DNA from: Capitulum mitella
Taxonomy: Eukaryota; Arthropoda; Thecostraca; Pollicipedomorpha; Pollicipedidae
Assembly (NCBI GenBank): GCA_030062745.1
Contig: CP099844.1
Location: forward strand, 25,234,596 to 25,298,595
Length of the DNA: 64,000 nt
Direction: 5' to 3'
Each line of letters starts with the position of its first letter. Position 1 is the first letter of the stretch. A program made the position numbers and the translations under genes. Below, piece by piece: positions 10,738-24,245 of the stretch. The notes below the pieces were generated by a model. That model had not been told where the DNA came from and did no database searches. It saw only the letters and a program-made list of their open reading frames with translations.

Positions 10738-13700
10738 CTTTGTTCTGTAACCGCAGATGGAATAATTAAATACACATACAGAGTGGTGCTTACTTGGATA
10801 AAACACGACAAATTACTTATAACCTGATGGACAAAGATCGCCCATATTCGCACGTGTATACACGATCAAACACAACAGCTACGTGCCCGCACAAACGCAG
10901 CAAAGAACACAGAGATGCGGTATTTAATGTTGCTCTCCTATTTCTCGGGGATCTACAGGATGGTCGGACTATCATCCAGCGCCCTTTTGTTACGACTGCA
11001 GACTGTGGTGGGAAAGAGCGACGGCGTCGACCTCACGAGGAAAGAGCGCGACACTCGCTCAAGAGAAATGGTATATTCGTCCAGCCATCCTTCATATATC
11101 CGACCAGAAAGAGCGCAACTGCATGAAACGACTTCAGACACATGATCTGAATGAGGGTCAAACCGCGCCTTGATAGGGGAGTACATGTCAAACGACGGTG
11201 GAAAGCAGCCTTCTTCACACCAAGATAAAATAAAATTCATTTCGCGTACATGGAGTGACGAATCCGAATCGAGACACGCTGGAACCAAAACACATCTTCG
11301 GTCACACAACCTGATATTTCTTGGTAGTTCGCAGTAGTGTAACATTCCGGAGAGAGTGCGTAACACTTCAAAAATATCGAACACATCACACTTAAGCAAT
11401 GATACCAGAACATAAACGAGACATCTGAAGAGCCTAAAACAACTTTACGTGTTTTCGAGCGCTCTGGGTAACTCAGAAGACAATGAGTACGCAACACTCG
11501 TGACGCATTTGGCCTCCCCACGCCGACACGTTCCTGCCTCCGCCCCTGCTCGGCTCGATGCTGCTCCAGCCGATCTCCATACAATGGCACACTGACGTCC
11601 TGTCACGAAGTCGTCGCGGTTTCCGTGAGGTCGATGGACCACCGCACTGTCCCGGCCCCAGAGGCGCACTCAGTGCCGCCTTCAAGTCGTCCGCGTCGCC
11701 ACAGCACGACGGCAGATGGATCGTTCCGTCACAGTGTCGTCTACTGAGGTGTTTATCAGACGTGACCGTCCAGCGTGGTGTGTCTGTAAAGGCAGCCGGG
11801 CAGAACCATGCCTCGGCGCAGCTCGTGATTGGAACATGCTCTCTCGAGATCTATGAACACCCTGAAAGCAGAGGCGTCCACAGGGAGGAGTTGAAGGTTA
11901 GGATCACTCCCATCCTGAGGAACTGACTAGGTTAGGTTCTAAAAAACTATTTTACCTAAGTAAACTGTAGTGCTTCTAATGGGTTCCAAAGCAAGCACGC
12001 AGTGGCAAATTTTTCGGTAAAATTAAGCATCTACAAAGCGGTCAGCATGCATCATGCGGAAAGAAATAAAGGGATGCAAAACTAGTGTCTAATGAATGAC
12101 GGAAAGACGGGCAAGTCCACGATACACATGTCCACTAAATACCACTCAAAGGTTCATCAGTTTCTCTCGCGAGAAACGATAGTCACTAGCCATAAAAAGT
12201 GTCACCAGAGCATTACGGAACACAACGCCTTTTGGTCGTTTAAGTGACGGAGAGATTAAACGGCGGCCATTTCACAATCATAATCAGCTGAGTAAAATGC
12301 CGTCATATCACGTAATCAGCTGCTTACGTTATACCTCAGCCTGGGCGCCACATGCTGGAATAGCAGGGGCTTCGTCTTCCTCCCTTTCCCTGCTGCGGTG
12401 ATGTAACGGTCCAGCGTGCCGAGGTCTCTTAGGAATCGTCTTCCATCATCTTTCGCCACATCATCATTTCGGCTATGCTATGTAGGTTCTGTCGCAGGCT
12501 AGATTCCCCGATGCTGAATGCGAATCGAGAATGCCATTTGTGCTCAAATGGTCGTGCGGCATATCCGAACGTCTTGTGACATTCCCGGAGCCAGAAGCCC
12601 GGCATACGCGTATGTACAAATGGAAACCGGTTGGAATGATGTGTATGAAATGAGTCGCCACAGTGCCAGCGCGTACATGTCAAGCAACCGCACGTTCACC
12701 TAATACCGACGTTTGGAAGGGGTGGATACTTTCAAAAATGATAGACCGTCGCGTTCTGCCCTGCTGTACCTCTTGAATCTCGCCTTATCCACAGGCTACC
12801 CTGTAAATCAGGCTTGCCATCCCGTGGGTCGTCCAAATCGACAATCCTCGTGTTGGGTTCGGTCTGTTTTTCAGCGATAAATCCGATACCCAGCCGTAGC
12901 CGGTCCCTTGGTCACAATCAAATGCTTGTCAACAAGTCCTCATGCACCGTGGGTACGGGATTATCCGTGCCGGCACCCCGCCAACTGGCTCCTATCTATG
13001 AAGTCATCAGAAGATAGTAACGTCGATCTCTGTCTAACTCCGCTCTTATCGATTCCGGGTTCATTAAATGGTGTTCAGGCAAGCTCATTACTCACTGACC
13101 TGTGTGATGTGTACGTTCACTAGGCATGGCCGCCGGCGGTATCCACAACTTGTTGACGATAAGTACACATTCAGGGTCTCCTCCAACATGTTAACAAGGG
13201 TGGGGCTGAATCCCTAATCAAGTCTCCAGTTCCCCCCGTGAGGGCAAATCGTGCTACTGGGAGGGGGAGGAGCAGAAAGGTCGCATGAAATAGCCTTAAG
13301 ATACATTATGAGCCTTATGTTGTCTGATAGAGCCAAAAGCTTTTACCTCAAGTCCTTTTACGCGAATGGAGAATGTGAAAGTACTCAGGTGGTGTATGCC
13401 TCCCTCCTTCATATCGTAATGTAGTAGCAGAAAATGCTGCCCTTATTAGCACAAAAAATACAATTGTTTTTTTCCGAACTGAACATTACGGATCCCACTT
13501 GCCTTGCGCACTTTGATTGTCAACCGGCGTGGTCTTTGGCAGGGTCTACGTGGGTCTATGTGACGATACTGTGATGGATATCTTTCAAGGTATGGTCTTT
13601 GAAATACCACCACCTTGAGCACTTTGTGTGTCTCCTGTTCGTGTCGATATGTGGTCATAAAACTCATTCTCAGTATGATCTCATTCACGCAACACATGAC

Positions 13701-14654
13701 GTCTTCCCTTGTATTCGGGGTTTAAGGAATCACTACCTGCCAATATGTGTAGGCAATCCCAGGTGCATTTCTATGGGCTTGAATTACATTTAATATTCAC
13801 TACTGTTTGGTAATGTTACTCAAGCAGCAATGTTTCCACCACATGTAAAGGGATAAGTTAATTTTCTTTGCTTGAAAAAAGAAAACATCTTTCTTTTAAT
13901 TCTTGGTGGGAAATCACAATCAAATAGGTATGTCTACATCCCACGACATGAACTAGCTCCTCCTCGCCAAGTTTCCACAGAGGTGGCCCTGCAGGCATTT
14001 CGATTACAATCGCGGACGGTTTCAGTACCACCTCATTTCCTGATCAACGATAAAAGCCACACAACACCTTACAATGCCACTTCATTTTCAGTGGTATGAG
14101 ATCGCATCAGCGGCTTTAAAATCATGCACCTGGTCACCGTGGACAGCAACCCCTGTCTGTCGTCACAAGAAATCTGCACTTTCTTATCCGGAAAGGCCTC
14201 GACAAACAAACACAGATAGTCAGTACACACGGCGACGGCCAGGAGGTCGCTCCGTGCCCGGAGCGTGCCCGTCGCACTCTCAGCCAATCAGACGCCTCCC
14301 GCCCTCCGCCGGGCGGCCAGACGGCGCGCCACGAGCGTCGTAAAAGGCCGGCCGCGCCACTTTCGCACCGCGCCATTAGCATGGCGGGCCGGGGCCGGGC
14401 GGCGTCCGCGGCAGCTGAAAAAGTGAAAACGGCGACCCCTGCCGGCGCGGGGTCAGCACGAGGTCGGCCGGCCGGCGGGCCGGCCAGACCGCCAGCGGGT
14501 CGCCTCAAAGGTCCCGGGACGGTGGACACCCGCAGCGGTGACGTCACCGCAGCGCCGGCCGGCCGCCAAATGGCTAATCGCAGAGTCATCAGACGGGGCG
14601 GTCGGCCTGCTGCGGTGAATGGGGCCGCCGGCGACGCGGACGAGCCGCGCGGAG

Positions 14655-14815
14655 CTGCATGAGTCCACGTGCCATCCGTGTCCAGGGGCCACTCAGAGGC
14701 GGCGGAGAGTGCCTCCCACGAGCCTCTGTCCAGGCCGACCCGTACTGAATGAGCCCACATGACCTCCGTGTCCAGGGACCACTCAGAGGCGGTGGTGAGG
14801 ACTCCAGAGGTGCCC
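14655..14815. repeat. Two-copy tandem duplication, about 91-bp unit
   Basis: Segments beginning TGAGTCCACGTG and TGAGCCCACATG are followed by CCGTGTCCAGGG and CCACTCAGAGGCGG at the same spacing, 90-91 bp apart. They are diverged by several substitutions. Confidence 0.85.
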
Positions 14816-17800
14816 AGCAGGCGGCACAATTGGCCTAGTCATGCGAAAGCTGAGAAACGCACGGGCGGTACGAAGTAGGTCACAAGTCATCGGCTCTTTT
14901 GATATTTCTGTAGAGCGGAGATGGAACGGACTCCAACAGAAATGGCGATTTTCGTTTAGCTGGTCACATGGCTTTGATGATAACGTTATAGCAGATTTAC
15001 AGAGTGATTGCTATGGACACATCGAAAATATCGCCGTTGTGTTAATGTGCAGTTAAGGAAATGTTTTTTTATGTTTTGAGCAAAACTGAAAAAACGAAAA
15101 ATCCATGTACTGATGTAATAAAAGCATAAGTTTTAGCAAGCCTCACATCAAATCTGCATCACACTACACATAGGCATCGTTACGGATATCTCCGCGAATC
15201 ATTGCTCGCTAAGACAAAGTAAACGATAAATTTCAAAGTGTATGTCGCACACGATCGGCAAATAAAGGCAACCACGTTGTGACTGCATCAGCTTTCCCAA
15301 CTGGGAATGCAAAAAAGCTGCTGACACCATCGCTCATACATTATCGTGTTTAGATAAACAACATGATTTGATCTCTCGTTGCGCCCCGTTAGTGGCGGGG
15401 CATTAGCAAGTTAGCACTGGCTGCACTTCGACCCCACTTCGATCCCGGCTCCGCTTCTATGTTGCTTGGCACCAGCCTAATGTAAACGGTTTTGCCCATA
15501 CCAGAGCGGCCAGCCTCTTCTGCTTCCGCCCGTTCGGACCTGGCCTCCGAGCCAGCAGTAATGGTGAAAACCAAACCGCCGACCGTGGTCGTCCGAATCA
15601 TCCCGCTGACCAAACTCGGTCAGTGACGTCACTGGTGTAGCAGCGTTTTCAAAGTCGTTATGGCACGAATTTCTTTTACGCTGTTTCTTTCCGTCTAACA
15701 CCATAAATGGCTAACGTTAAAAATTATCCAGAGATGGTGTGTCAACTGCCATACCCGTCCCACGGGCTGCTTCACTCATGGCTGACGTCATTCAGGTGGC
15801 AGCCAAGCCTGTCGCCCGGCCCGGTTCCAGTCCTCCAGCCTGCACGGTGCTGGCGCCAACAGGCCCGGCGACAGACACGGACGGCACTCCCCGGAAATGT
15901 CTGGGTCGGTCCAGTGTCGAGACATGCAAGACACGTGCACTGTCCGCGCGGTCCCAGGAACCGTCAGCCTTGCCGTCAACAGGGCCGGAGGGAGCGGCGG
16001 CCGGCTCGACAGGGTCACCGACCGATGCTTTCTGAGCGTCTGCTGCTCTGCCAGGCAGCGATCCCGTCCTTACACGAACAGCGCTTCACTTCGGCTTAGC
16101 AACGTGCATGTCGTGAGACGAGGCAGCTGGTACAAGTCGTGCTCATTAATTCGTGAAAAGTCGCAAATGACTGGCAGCGATTTTCCGTGTCGCTTCTGTC
16201 CGGTAACCCAAGACTCAGTGATCTCACTAGGTACTTTCGGCAGCCGGCCCTCCGGCTGTGCCTAATCTCTTCCGTGGATAATGGTGTCATTGTTAAAGAG
16301 GTGACTGGGCGGTGTGGACAGACTGCTGTACCCGTTTACAGCCTGGTGATGACGTGCTTTGCTGCTTCTTATAATGCGATAGTTTTCTTTGTGACAAAAC
16401 ATGTATTGCAAAAACATCACGAGATGTGTTGAATTATACGGGTGGGGCGGATGCTTCCTAGAACGGTGTATTCCCAGCGCAGCCTGCCAGGACATAATTC
16501 GGTGTAGTCCGGAGCTACATGAATTAGAGCTGCGAACTGGATGTCATATTCATATGCCGCAGCCCTCATGGATTGCGTCATATGTTGCGACAAATAACAG
16601 TCACCAGATATAGAAATCTGGCGATTTCTGCTGCCCCTATTTTAGAGTACCTGAGAGTGCAAACCTCGCGCAAGATAAATGGCCATCATATGATTCCGCC
16701 ATCACTGCGTGAGAAATTGACTCCCATCAAACGTATTTGCTTTTAAGACAGAAAGAGGGCGGATGATAAATTATCCTCGGCCCTCGAGGCTTGGCAGCGC
16801 ACGAATGTTGATGTTGACATAGCTCACCTGAGTACTGCATACTTAAAACTTATATAATTTTTAATCGTTCTGCTTTGGTGGTGAGTGGTCTGTGGGATTA
16901 AGCCGCATGTTTGAAACCTAAGTTACGAGGGTCGTTAGTGACTGACTACGCCACATACCTCTTATCACTTGCGGTATTCAAGGATGCTGAGGTCACAGTC
17001 CAGGTAACAACCGCAGCAAGGTTCTATCGGTTTCATAAACATCCCAGCATAACAGTCGAAGGCACTGAAGCATATCTTCACGATCACATTTAAATCTTCC
17101 TTTATTGCCATGTGTTTCACTGTGTATGACTGAAACGCCGGACTAAGCACCTAAAGACTTTCAGCAACATTACCATCTGTCACGTCGCCTTGTCCAGTTC
17201 ACACAACTGCCTGGGCTAAATATTAAGCCTAAGAGACCACGCGACCGAGAGAGGAGCTAATTTCCACACTGCCCGCCCCCCTCCCCCCTCCCGCCGCCAC
17301 TCATCTTCCCGGACCGCCAACAGGGACGTCCTCGATCTCGGACGGCTGCGTCCAGACACGCGCGACAGCTCGGCTCGCACCGCGGCGCCGGCGGGCTTCA
17401 TACGTCAGAGGCGCGCGTCAGGGGCGTGTTTACACCATCAGCCGTCCGCCCACGCTCGTGCATATTGAGCAAGCGGCGGCCGGCGGCGACATCGGAGCCG
17501 GCCGGCGACGACCACCTCCGAGGAGCGTCCTCCGGAGCGAAGGTGAGGACGGCGGCTGGATGACACTCGGTCAGTGGTGGTGAGGACATGTTTTGAGGCA
17601 CGATGTCTGGCATGGTGGAGATCCGTAACGGGGAACGCTCCGTCAGTGGTGGTCAGGGCATGTTCTGAGAAACACTATCAGACGCGGTAAGGGTCTATAC
17701 AAAGGAACACTCCCTCGGCGATGATGAGGAACCACTTTTTGAAGATCACCACTCCTTGGATAAACATTTTGCCGAAGAGGCAACTAGTTAACTGGGAATG

Positions 17801-18774
17801 TGTTTTGGTAGCATAGCACCGCAATTACATCGAAGACTGTTTGATATGGACCTGTCAACTTTCCCTGCAGCTTCAATCTATGTTTCATCACAACTGCTAA
17901 TTGTACGATAAGAAATCGTTCCCGAATTCGAGATCAAAGGCGTCTTCGTCCCAAAACCAAGCACGATAATATGTGGTCACTCATCTAGATCTCAGCTGGA
18001 TGAAAATCGAATGAAAATTAAAAGCTGAATAGCTGTATACACGTGCGTCACAAATGACAGCAAAAGAAAACCATCAACTCCAAAGAACGACGATTTATGA
18101 AATCCAGGCAGGGTAATACTGCACTTTTGGCGAAAACGGTAAAATATGTAATCGTAAAATCAACTTGGCTTTTCTGTGGTTTGATCTGGCTTTGGTTTGA
18201 GTCCCTTTGATCCACGGGAGGCACGGGAATACGGAGGGAGGTAAGGGTGGCATTTCTGCTGAATAAAGGAAAGAAATAGTTTTGGGATACAGACTGGGCT
18301 TAACGAGGACGGCGGGGCGATTAGACTCTGCGCCCCTTGCGTGCCTCTCTTACTGCGCCTCCCGGCACAGCTCAGCCCCCACAACAGACCCCCGCCCCGC
18401 TGGCTGGATTCTGTCCGTCTGGCAGTCTGCCACCGTTCTTGCAGCCGCCACAAACCGACCGCCTTCCTATCGTTCATCGCCCCCGTCTGGCACGTCCAGC
18501 ACACGGCGAGGACGTGCCTGTGGACGTCTCGGATTCAGTACCATTCCCCGGCTGCCGCCCCCGCCCCGCCCCCGTCCCGTCCGGCGGGTTCCCGACCGTC
18601 TGGCGTGTCTCGGCCGCCGACGCTCTGACCGCCCTGCTCCGGGCGCCGACGGCGACGCTGTCGTCACGCCTCCCCGGCCGCCCCCTCGCGGCACCGTTCC
18701 CCGAACAGTGACGTGAGCCGATTGTCAGACGGGCAGCCGGCCCGGGCCCGCAGCGGCGGACACGCGGCCGAGCA

Positions 18775-19005
18775 CGCCCCTGGTGCTCCGGGCCGGGATT
18801 CCTGCTGGTGCTCCGGGCCGAGTATTCTGATGGTGCTCTGAGCAAGGTTCAAGCCAGTGCTCCAGACCAAGCAATCCTCTTGGAGCAGGGGCAAAACATT
18901 TTGCCCCTGCTCCGGGTCGAATTTCTGCTGGTGTTCCGGGCTTACAGCGTTGCTGCTGCTCGGGACCGAGCACCAGCTGGCTGGCTGGCTGCTGGTGCTC
19001 CAGGG
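18775..19005. repeat. Decayed roughly 25-30-bp minisatellite
   Basis: Variants of CTGGTGCTCCGGGCCG recur near 18780, 18804, 18830, 18857, 18928 and 18988. A perfect 32-base palindrome sits inside the array at 18882-18913. Confidence 0.75.
18882..18913. repeat. Perfect inverted repeat, 15-bp arms, 2-base centre
   Basis: The arm GGAGCAGGGGCAAAA is followed by CA and then its exact reverse complement. The arm resembles the surrounding minisatellite unit (GCTCC), so it may have arisen by inverted copying within the array. Confidence 0.95.
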
Positions 19006-19603
19006 TCCGGGCCGGGGGTGCGGCGGCGAGCACCGAGAATCGTCTTACGGCGCTCAACGTCCAGGACGGTGGAGGTCACGCGACCCGACTGGCTGCTCGC
19101 CGAATCCCTGCAGCCGGCCGCCCACTCTGCCCACTCCCCTATTCGCGGAGTCAGAAGCGCCTCCGAGGATGCGGTGGCTCCCGCAGACGGTGCTCTCCGA
19201 TCGGATCAGTCGGCCGCGCGCCGGGCCGCGATGCAGATGAGGCATTGTCACGCGCCGCGCGCTCGCCGGGCTGGCCTTGGTCCGGCCGCAAACAGCATCG
19301 AAATGGCAATGGAGCGCATCACGCCGCGATTGACAAACGGCAGCCGCCGCCGACGGCAGGCGAGCATAAAGGGCAGCCGACAGACGTGTCAGTCACCGCT
19401 GCCCAGGCAAACAGCCCGGCCGCCGGGCAGGCCAGCCGGCGAGCAGCCGCCGCTGCCCAGTGAGTTGTCGGTTTGTCGGGCACGTGGGCACGAGGCGGGG
19501 TAGCCGATCGGCGGCACGGGTAGGACGGAGCAGGGAGGTCAGGATGCAGCGGAAGAAGCGGCGAGGAACCGGGAGGGGGGAGGGGCAGTGGCAGGGAAAC
19601 GGG

Positions 19604-19634
19604 AAACATTTGGTAGTGGAGCTACCAAATGTTT
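19604..19634. repeat. Perfect hairpin, 13-bp stem, 5-base loop
   Basis: AAACATTTGGTAG, the loop TGGAG, then CTACCAAATGTTT. Part of the loop and right arm is repeated just downstream (GTAGTGGAGCTACC, 19638-19653). Confidence 0.95.
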
Positions 19635-22206
19635 CCAAATGTAGTGGAGCTACCGTTCAGTGCTGTAAGTGATACAATGAGCAGACAAGGATAAATCAAT
19701 GTCTGGTTCTCCACAATGACGCAAAATGAGTGTCACCAGAACAGCGTCAGTTTACAAGAACAGACATATCCACATGCACATTTCTGTAGCGCCAGGTCCA
19801 CTGACAGCAGATCGCACCGGTGCGATATGCCGCGGTGGGATTACATCTACTACACCGTATCGGGGCTACATCGGTCGATGCATGGCCGATTGCCACTGGA
19901 CGGGTGATATCGGAACACTTAAGAGCAGACCGACTGCCAAAGGTCCGACCTCGTCATCGGACTCGCCGTGAGTGGCCGAAGAGAGTCTCTCCCCTCCACG
20001 TGGCCGGATGTTGCTTGCACGGCGTTGGAATCTGCCCATCGCTGGAACGCGGTGGCTTCAACGTGACCTTGGAAAAAGTAGTTCTCCCCTGCAAGTGGCC
20101 TTAACCCATTTAGCAGGCGGCAGAGAAGCACATTGCTGCGCGCCAAACGACGCCCACCGCCCAACTGACCAAGACTACACGCCGCAAGGAGACAGGGCTG
20201 CAAATCGCGTCGGCGACCCACCCTCCGAAAACAATCATCATCCAATCAAAAACCATCAACGGCAACAAGCTCGGCCATTCGCCGCCCACCGCCTCGCAAG
20301 CAAGGCCAGCGCTCATTACATTCACGACGTACTCACATCCACAGCGCATTTCAATCACGACCCGATCAAATCGCAATTTTCCCAGCGCCTCGTGGTCCTC
20401 ATCAGCACGAACCGGACGCGCCGCTCGCGCGTACAGATCTCGATCCGATCACACATTCTCCCGTCCAGGCTACCGGGGTCCACTGTCCCCGCTGTCTCCG
20501 CTTCCTCCGCTGTCTCGCGAGACAGCCGAGGCCGCGACGAATCTCGATTGCGTGCGTCGGGAGCGGCTCAACCCCCCGGCGGGACGCACTACCGGCCGGC
20601 AGCCCCGCCCGCCGCCGCCAGCTGACTGACGCCGCCCTCCCCCCTCTCGGCGGGGGGCGGCGGCTCTCTCAAGGTTGCAGGGACCGGTGGTCGGCGCCGG
20701 CAGTCATGCACGCCGAGCATTAAAAACCCGGCAAACCGGCCGACGCGGTGGCCGGCCGGCATCACCGGCTGCCGGCCAGCGGCGCCAGCGCGGCGAGGAG
20801 CGGCGCGACAGATGGGGGCGCCGCGAGGCTCAAGAGCTTGCTTTGATGGGGAGATGAAACGCCTCACAGGCCACGTGCGCTACTGATCGGTAGGCTCTGA
20901 AGCCCGAACCGAATGCCGAATAAATTGCAGTTTGCATTACATCAGAACACAGGAAATGCCCCTATTGTTTAACGTGTCTCAGCTGCATACCGGTCAGACA
21001 ACAGACATAATATTTTTTGTCGTCGCAGTCTGAGCCCAATCACCCGTACCCGACATAAGCTACCTTGAACTGTACGACAAAGACCGCTTCCATTGTAAAA
21101 CAGGGCTGCATAGGCTTTAAAGTGAGCTTCAAATGCAAACTTTGTCCGCGGTGATTGACGGAAGGAGCCAGTAAAGCCAGGCCAACAGTAACAACTCGGC
21201 ATCCCATTACCACACACCTGCTCTCCTTCAGCGCAGGCCAGAAGCGGTTCTAAGGCCGACCCATGTCCGAAACCCAGCGTACAACAGCACTGGGCACTGG
21301 CCATGGTGTCTAACGGCCTCATTTCCGCAAGCGCAGCACCCAGCACCAACATCCACCAAATGGATGGAACGGGTTCAATTTGGCGCCGAATTTCACCCTA
21401 GGGCAACTGTTTGGTCGTTCTCGCGAAAAGTGTGCTAGTGCCTATTCCGTGACACCACTTGCTGACATCATCCTTCGAGTATGTCGAGTCGAGCACACAG
21501 ACAAGAACCAGGACATCATGCAACCACATTGCCGTCATTTAAGGCACTTTGCGCTCACATTTTGCCTCATAGCAGCACGCTGTCGTCAGTCGGACACAGA
21601 TAATTAATATACAACACGATCACATCAGCTTGGCTCCGGAAAAGTGTATATGTGCTACAAAACGGGTCACAGACAGATTTCGTGATGACAAATGAATCCT
21701 GGTTTGCAGCATGGTCACAACAAAAAGGCTATTTTAATTTTTATCAATAAACAGTGATCAGATGTTTCTACGGATGTAATCTGATTCCCAATGCACCCAA
21801 AAAAAACTTTCCGCTTTGCACACAACAATGCTCAGCATACAGTTATTGCTTCAGCTGCGTTTCTCACTTCCTCTCTAATAAGCCTCTCATCCCATATTCA
21901 GGGTCGTCTCCGCTTCACAGGCCTAAGTGCTAAGCCCACACCGCGCCGGCGGGTCGCCCCTTGCCGACCGTAAAACAAATCGGACTTGTGGCTGGCGTCG
22001 GGCACGGCGCGGACACGTCTTTACGGCCGTCTCTGAGCGGGGAGGGGTGCCGGGGAGCACGTCCAGTGCACGGCCCCTGCCCCGGCCGCCTGTCGACGGG
22101 CGGGGGTCAGGGGTGACGCGAAAACGAGCCGCCCGAGCGCCGACAGCGCGCCGTCTGGGCGGGGGCGCCAGACGCGTGAGTCACGCGCCGAGCTCTCGGA
22201 GCTGGG

Positions 22207-22326
<120 letters not shown>

Positions 22327-23869
22327 CCTCTTTGAATCTGGCGCTTTTGGGACGGAAGAAAACCATCCGACACAACCGATGAAACTTGCCTTGCCTTGCC
22401 ACATCAGTACCGACATCCACAAAAGGCAACGAGCTGTAACCGGTGCAGCATGAATGGCCAGCATGCCTAATAAACAGTTGGTTTGTAGGACTAATGTCTG
22501 GCTATATATGCAACAAACCGTCGGACATATCGCGTGAGGCTTGCAAGCCTCCCTCCTCGCATGATCCCATACGCCAGGCGAATGTCGTACACGGCTGGAG
22601 CTGAACAGTCCACTACTAACGTAACCTCCAGGGTGGACGAGGCGAAAGACTGGCACTGACATCAACACTATGCAGTCTGTTGAGTGAAAGCGAGACAGGT
22701 ATGGGTGCAGCAGCCCACAGCGCACGTAGGGCGGAGACGCTACCTCACTTTTAACGGTTTAAATGTGTGCTTTACGGTGCTGCGTGAAAAGAAATCGTAT
22801 GGACACGACTCTACCGTGCCTACTTCACAAAAGCCCCTGCACCCCTGGAGGTAGGTGTGAATGTGTTTGCTCCTTTAGAGTGCAGAGTTGCTACATCATG
22901 AAACGAAAGACACAAGTCACAGGTGGGTTGTTTCTCACTCCTGCTGTTACGTTGCGTGCCAAAAGGAATGGATGAATTATGGTCGTGCAACATCGCAGGA
23001 AAATATTACTGTTGGCTGCCCTAGTTTTATGCATTATTTCCCATATTCGTTTTATCCTCCCAAAAGATCTTTCATGCCTGAAAACCATCGCATCAGTTCA
23101 GCAGGAAACAGATCGCACAAGGTTACATTAAAATTTCAAAGATGCTTTAAGCACCTCAGTGCGTAACTCCTTTTCACGTATTTGCGAGAATCGACGCGCA
23201 CTTTTCCAGCGAGCTTAAGTAGCTCTGAGAGCACCGCATCGATGTTGCAAGTGATGTGCGATACCTTATCGCTGGCGTCTGCTCGCAGCGGAGTGTCAGA
23301 GACCCTTCACTCCGGACGAGCAGCAAGGGAGGAGACCGTCCACCGAGCACGCACCTTTCAACCTCCACTGTCAGCCACGGCAGAGGGTGGCTCGCTGAAG
23401 TAAACAGCAAACGTTAGCCGGCCCTTGTTTAACCACGTAGCAGCGGGAGTGATTTGTGGACGTTGATTCTGTGGCTGGCACACGGCAGACGGTTTTTACC
23501 GCGGGCGACCTGGTGATGCACTGAGCTTGTCGCTGATAAACACCTACACCTCATTTGTGTTAGGAAGAACAACAGTTGGGCGGAAGCAGAAGAGGCGGGG
23601 CCTGACACCGCTTAATTATGCAAATCTCTTTCCCAAGCCCAGGAGCTCAACTGGTGGGCATTAGCATTATTTTCGGCAATGAATGGACGACGCTTTCTTC
23701 ACCCAAATGCGCAGATTGGTATAATTATTTTGAGCTCCCATCACAGCTAAGAGACGATAAGTTTGATTTACACACTCATTAGATCACAACATCTAGTGGT
23801 TCTCCCACCGCAAAATCCTCTTAAAACACAGTCCCAGCCTGCAGCGAACCCCCAACAGCCCCGCGTCGC

Positions 23870-24245
23870 CAGACGTTCAGCTCCGCGCGGCCGGTGAAAC
23901 TCGGTAACCCGCCCCTTTGTCCGACGCTCTCTCCTCCGAGAAACGCCGGCACAAATATTTGCCGTCGTCGGCACGGCGACGGCCGGCCCGGCCCAGTCGG
24001 CGCCGTCGCCGCCGCGCGGCCGGCGCGCCGTGAGAACGGCTCTCCACTCCGGGTAGCGCCGGCCGCCGGGGCGGGGCGGGGCAGACGTCCATATTTGGAA
24101 GTCGGCTGCCGGGCGGTCGGCCGCGGCCGCGGCGGCGCCGGAGACTGCGGCGGCGGCCGGGCAGATAACACCACCGGCGGCCAGCGCCGCCGCTCCCGCG
24201 AGCTCCGGCCCGCCGTTCCCGGTACCGTCTGCCCAGGCTCGCTCT
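23870..24245. promoter_or_regulatory. CpG island with GC boxes and a CArG-type site
   Basis: A dense CpG block. At 24068-24082 there are overlapping GGGGCGGGGC boxes, and immediately after, at 24089-24098, a CCATATTTGG that fits the serum-response-factor CArG consensus exactly (CC, six A/T, GG). It lies in the first intron of the CCDC141-like gene and could be an alternative promoter or enhancer; no transcript start can be shown from sequence alone. Confidence 0.4.

Noticed and set aside
14134..14829. 231-codon minus-strand frame
   Set aside because: It lies in a CpG-rich block where several frames are open on both strands; no domain or splice evidence.
18808..19503. 231-codon plus-strand frame
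   Set aside because: It runs across a decayed minisatellite and CpG-rich DNA; composition explains the lack of stops.
19972..20625. 217-codon plus-strand frame
   Set aside because: No recognisable domain, low-complexity composition and no splice sites in the right places.
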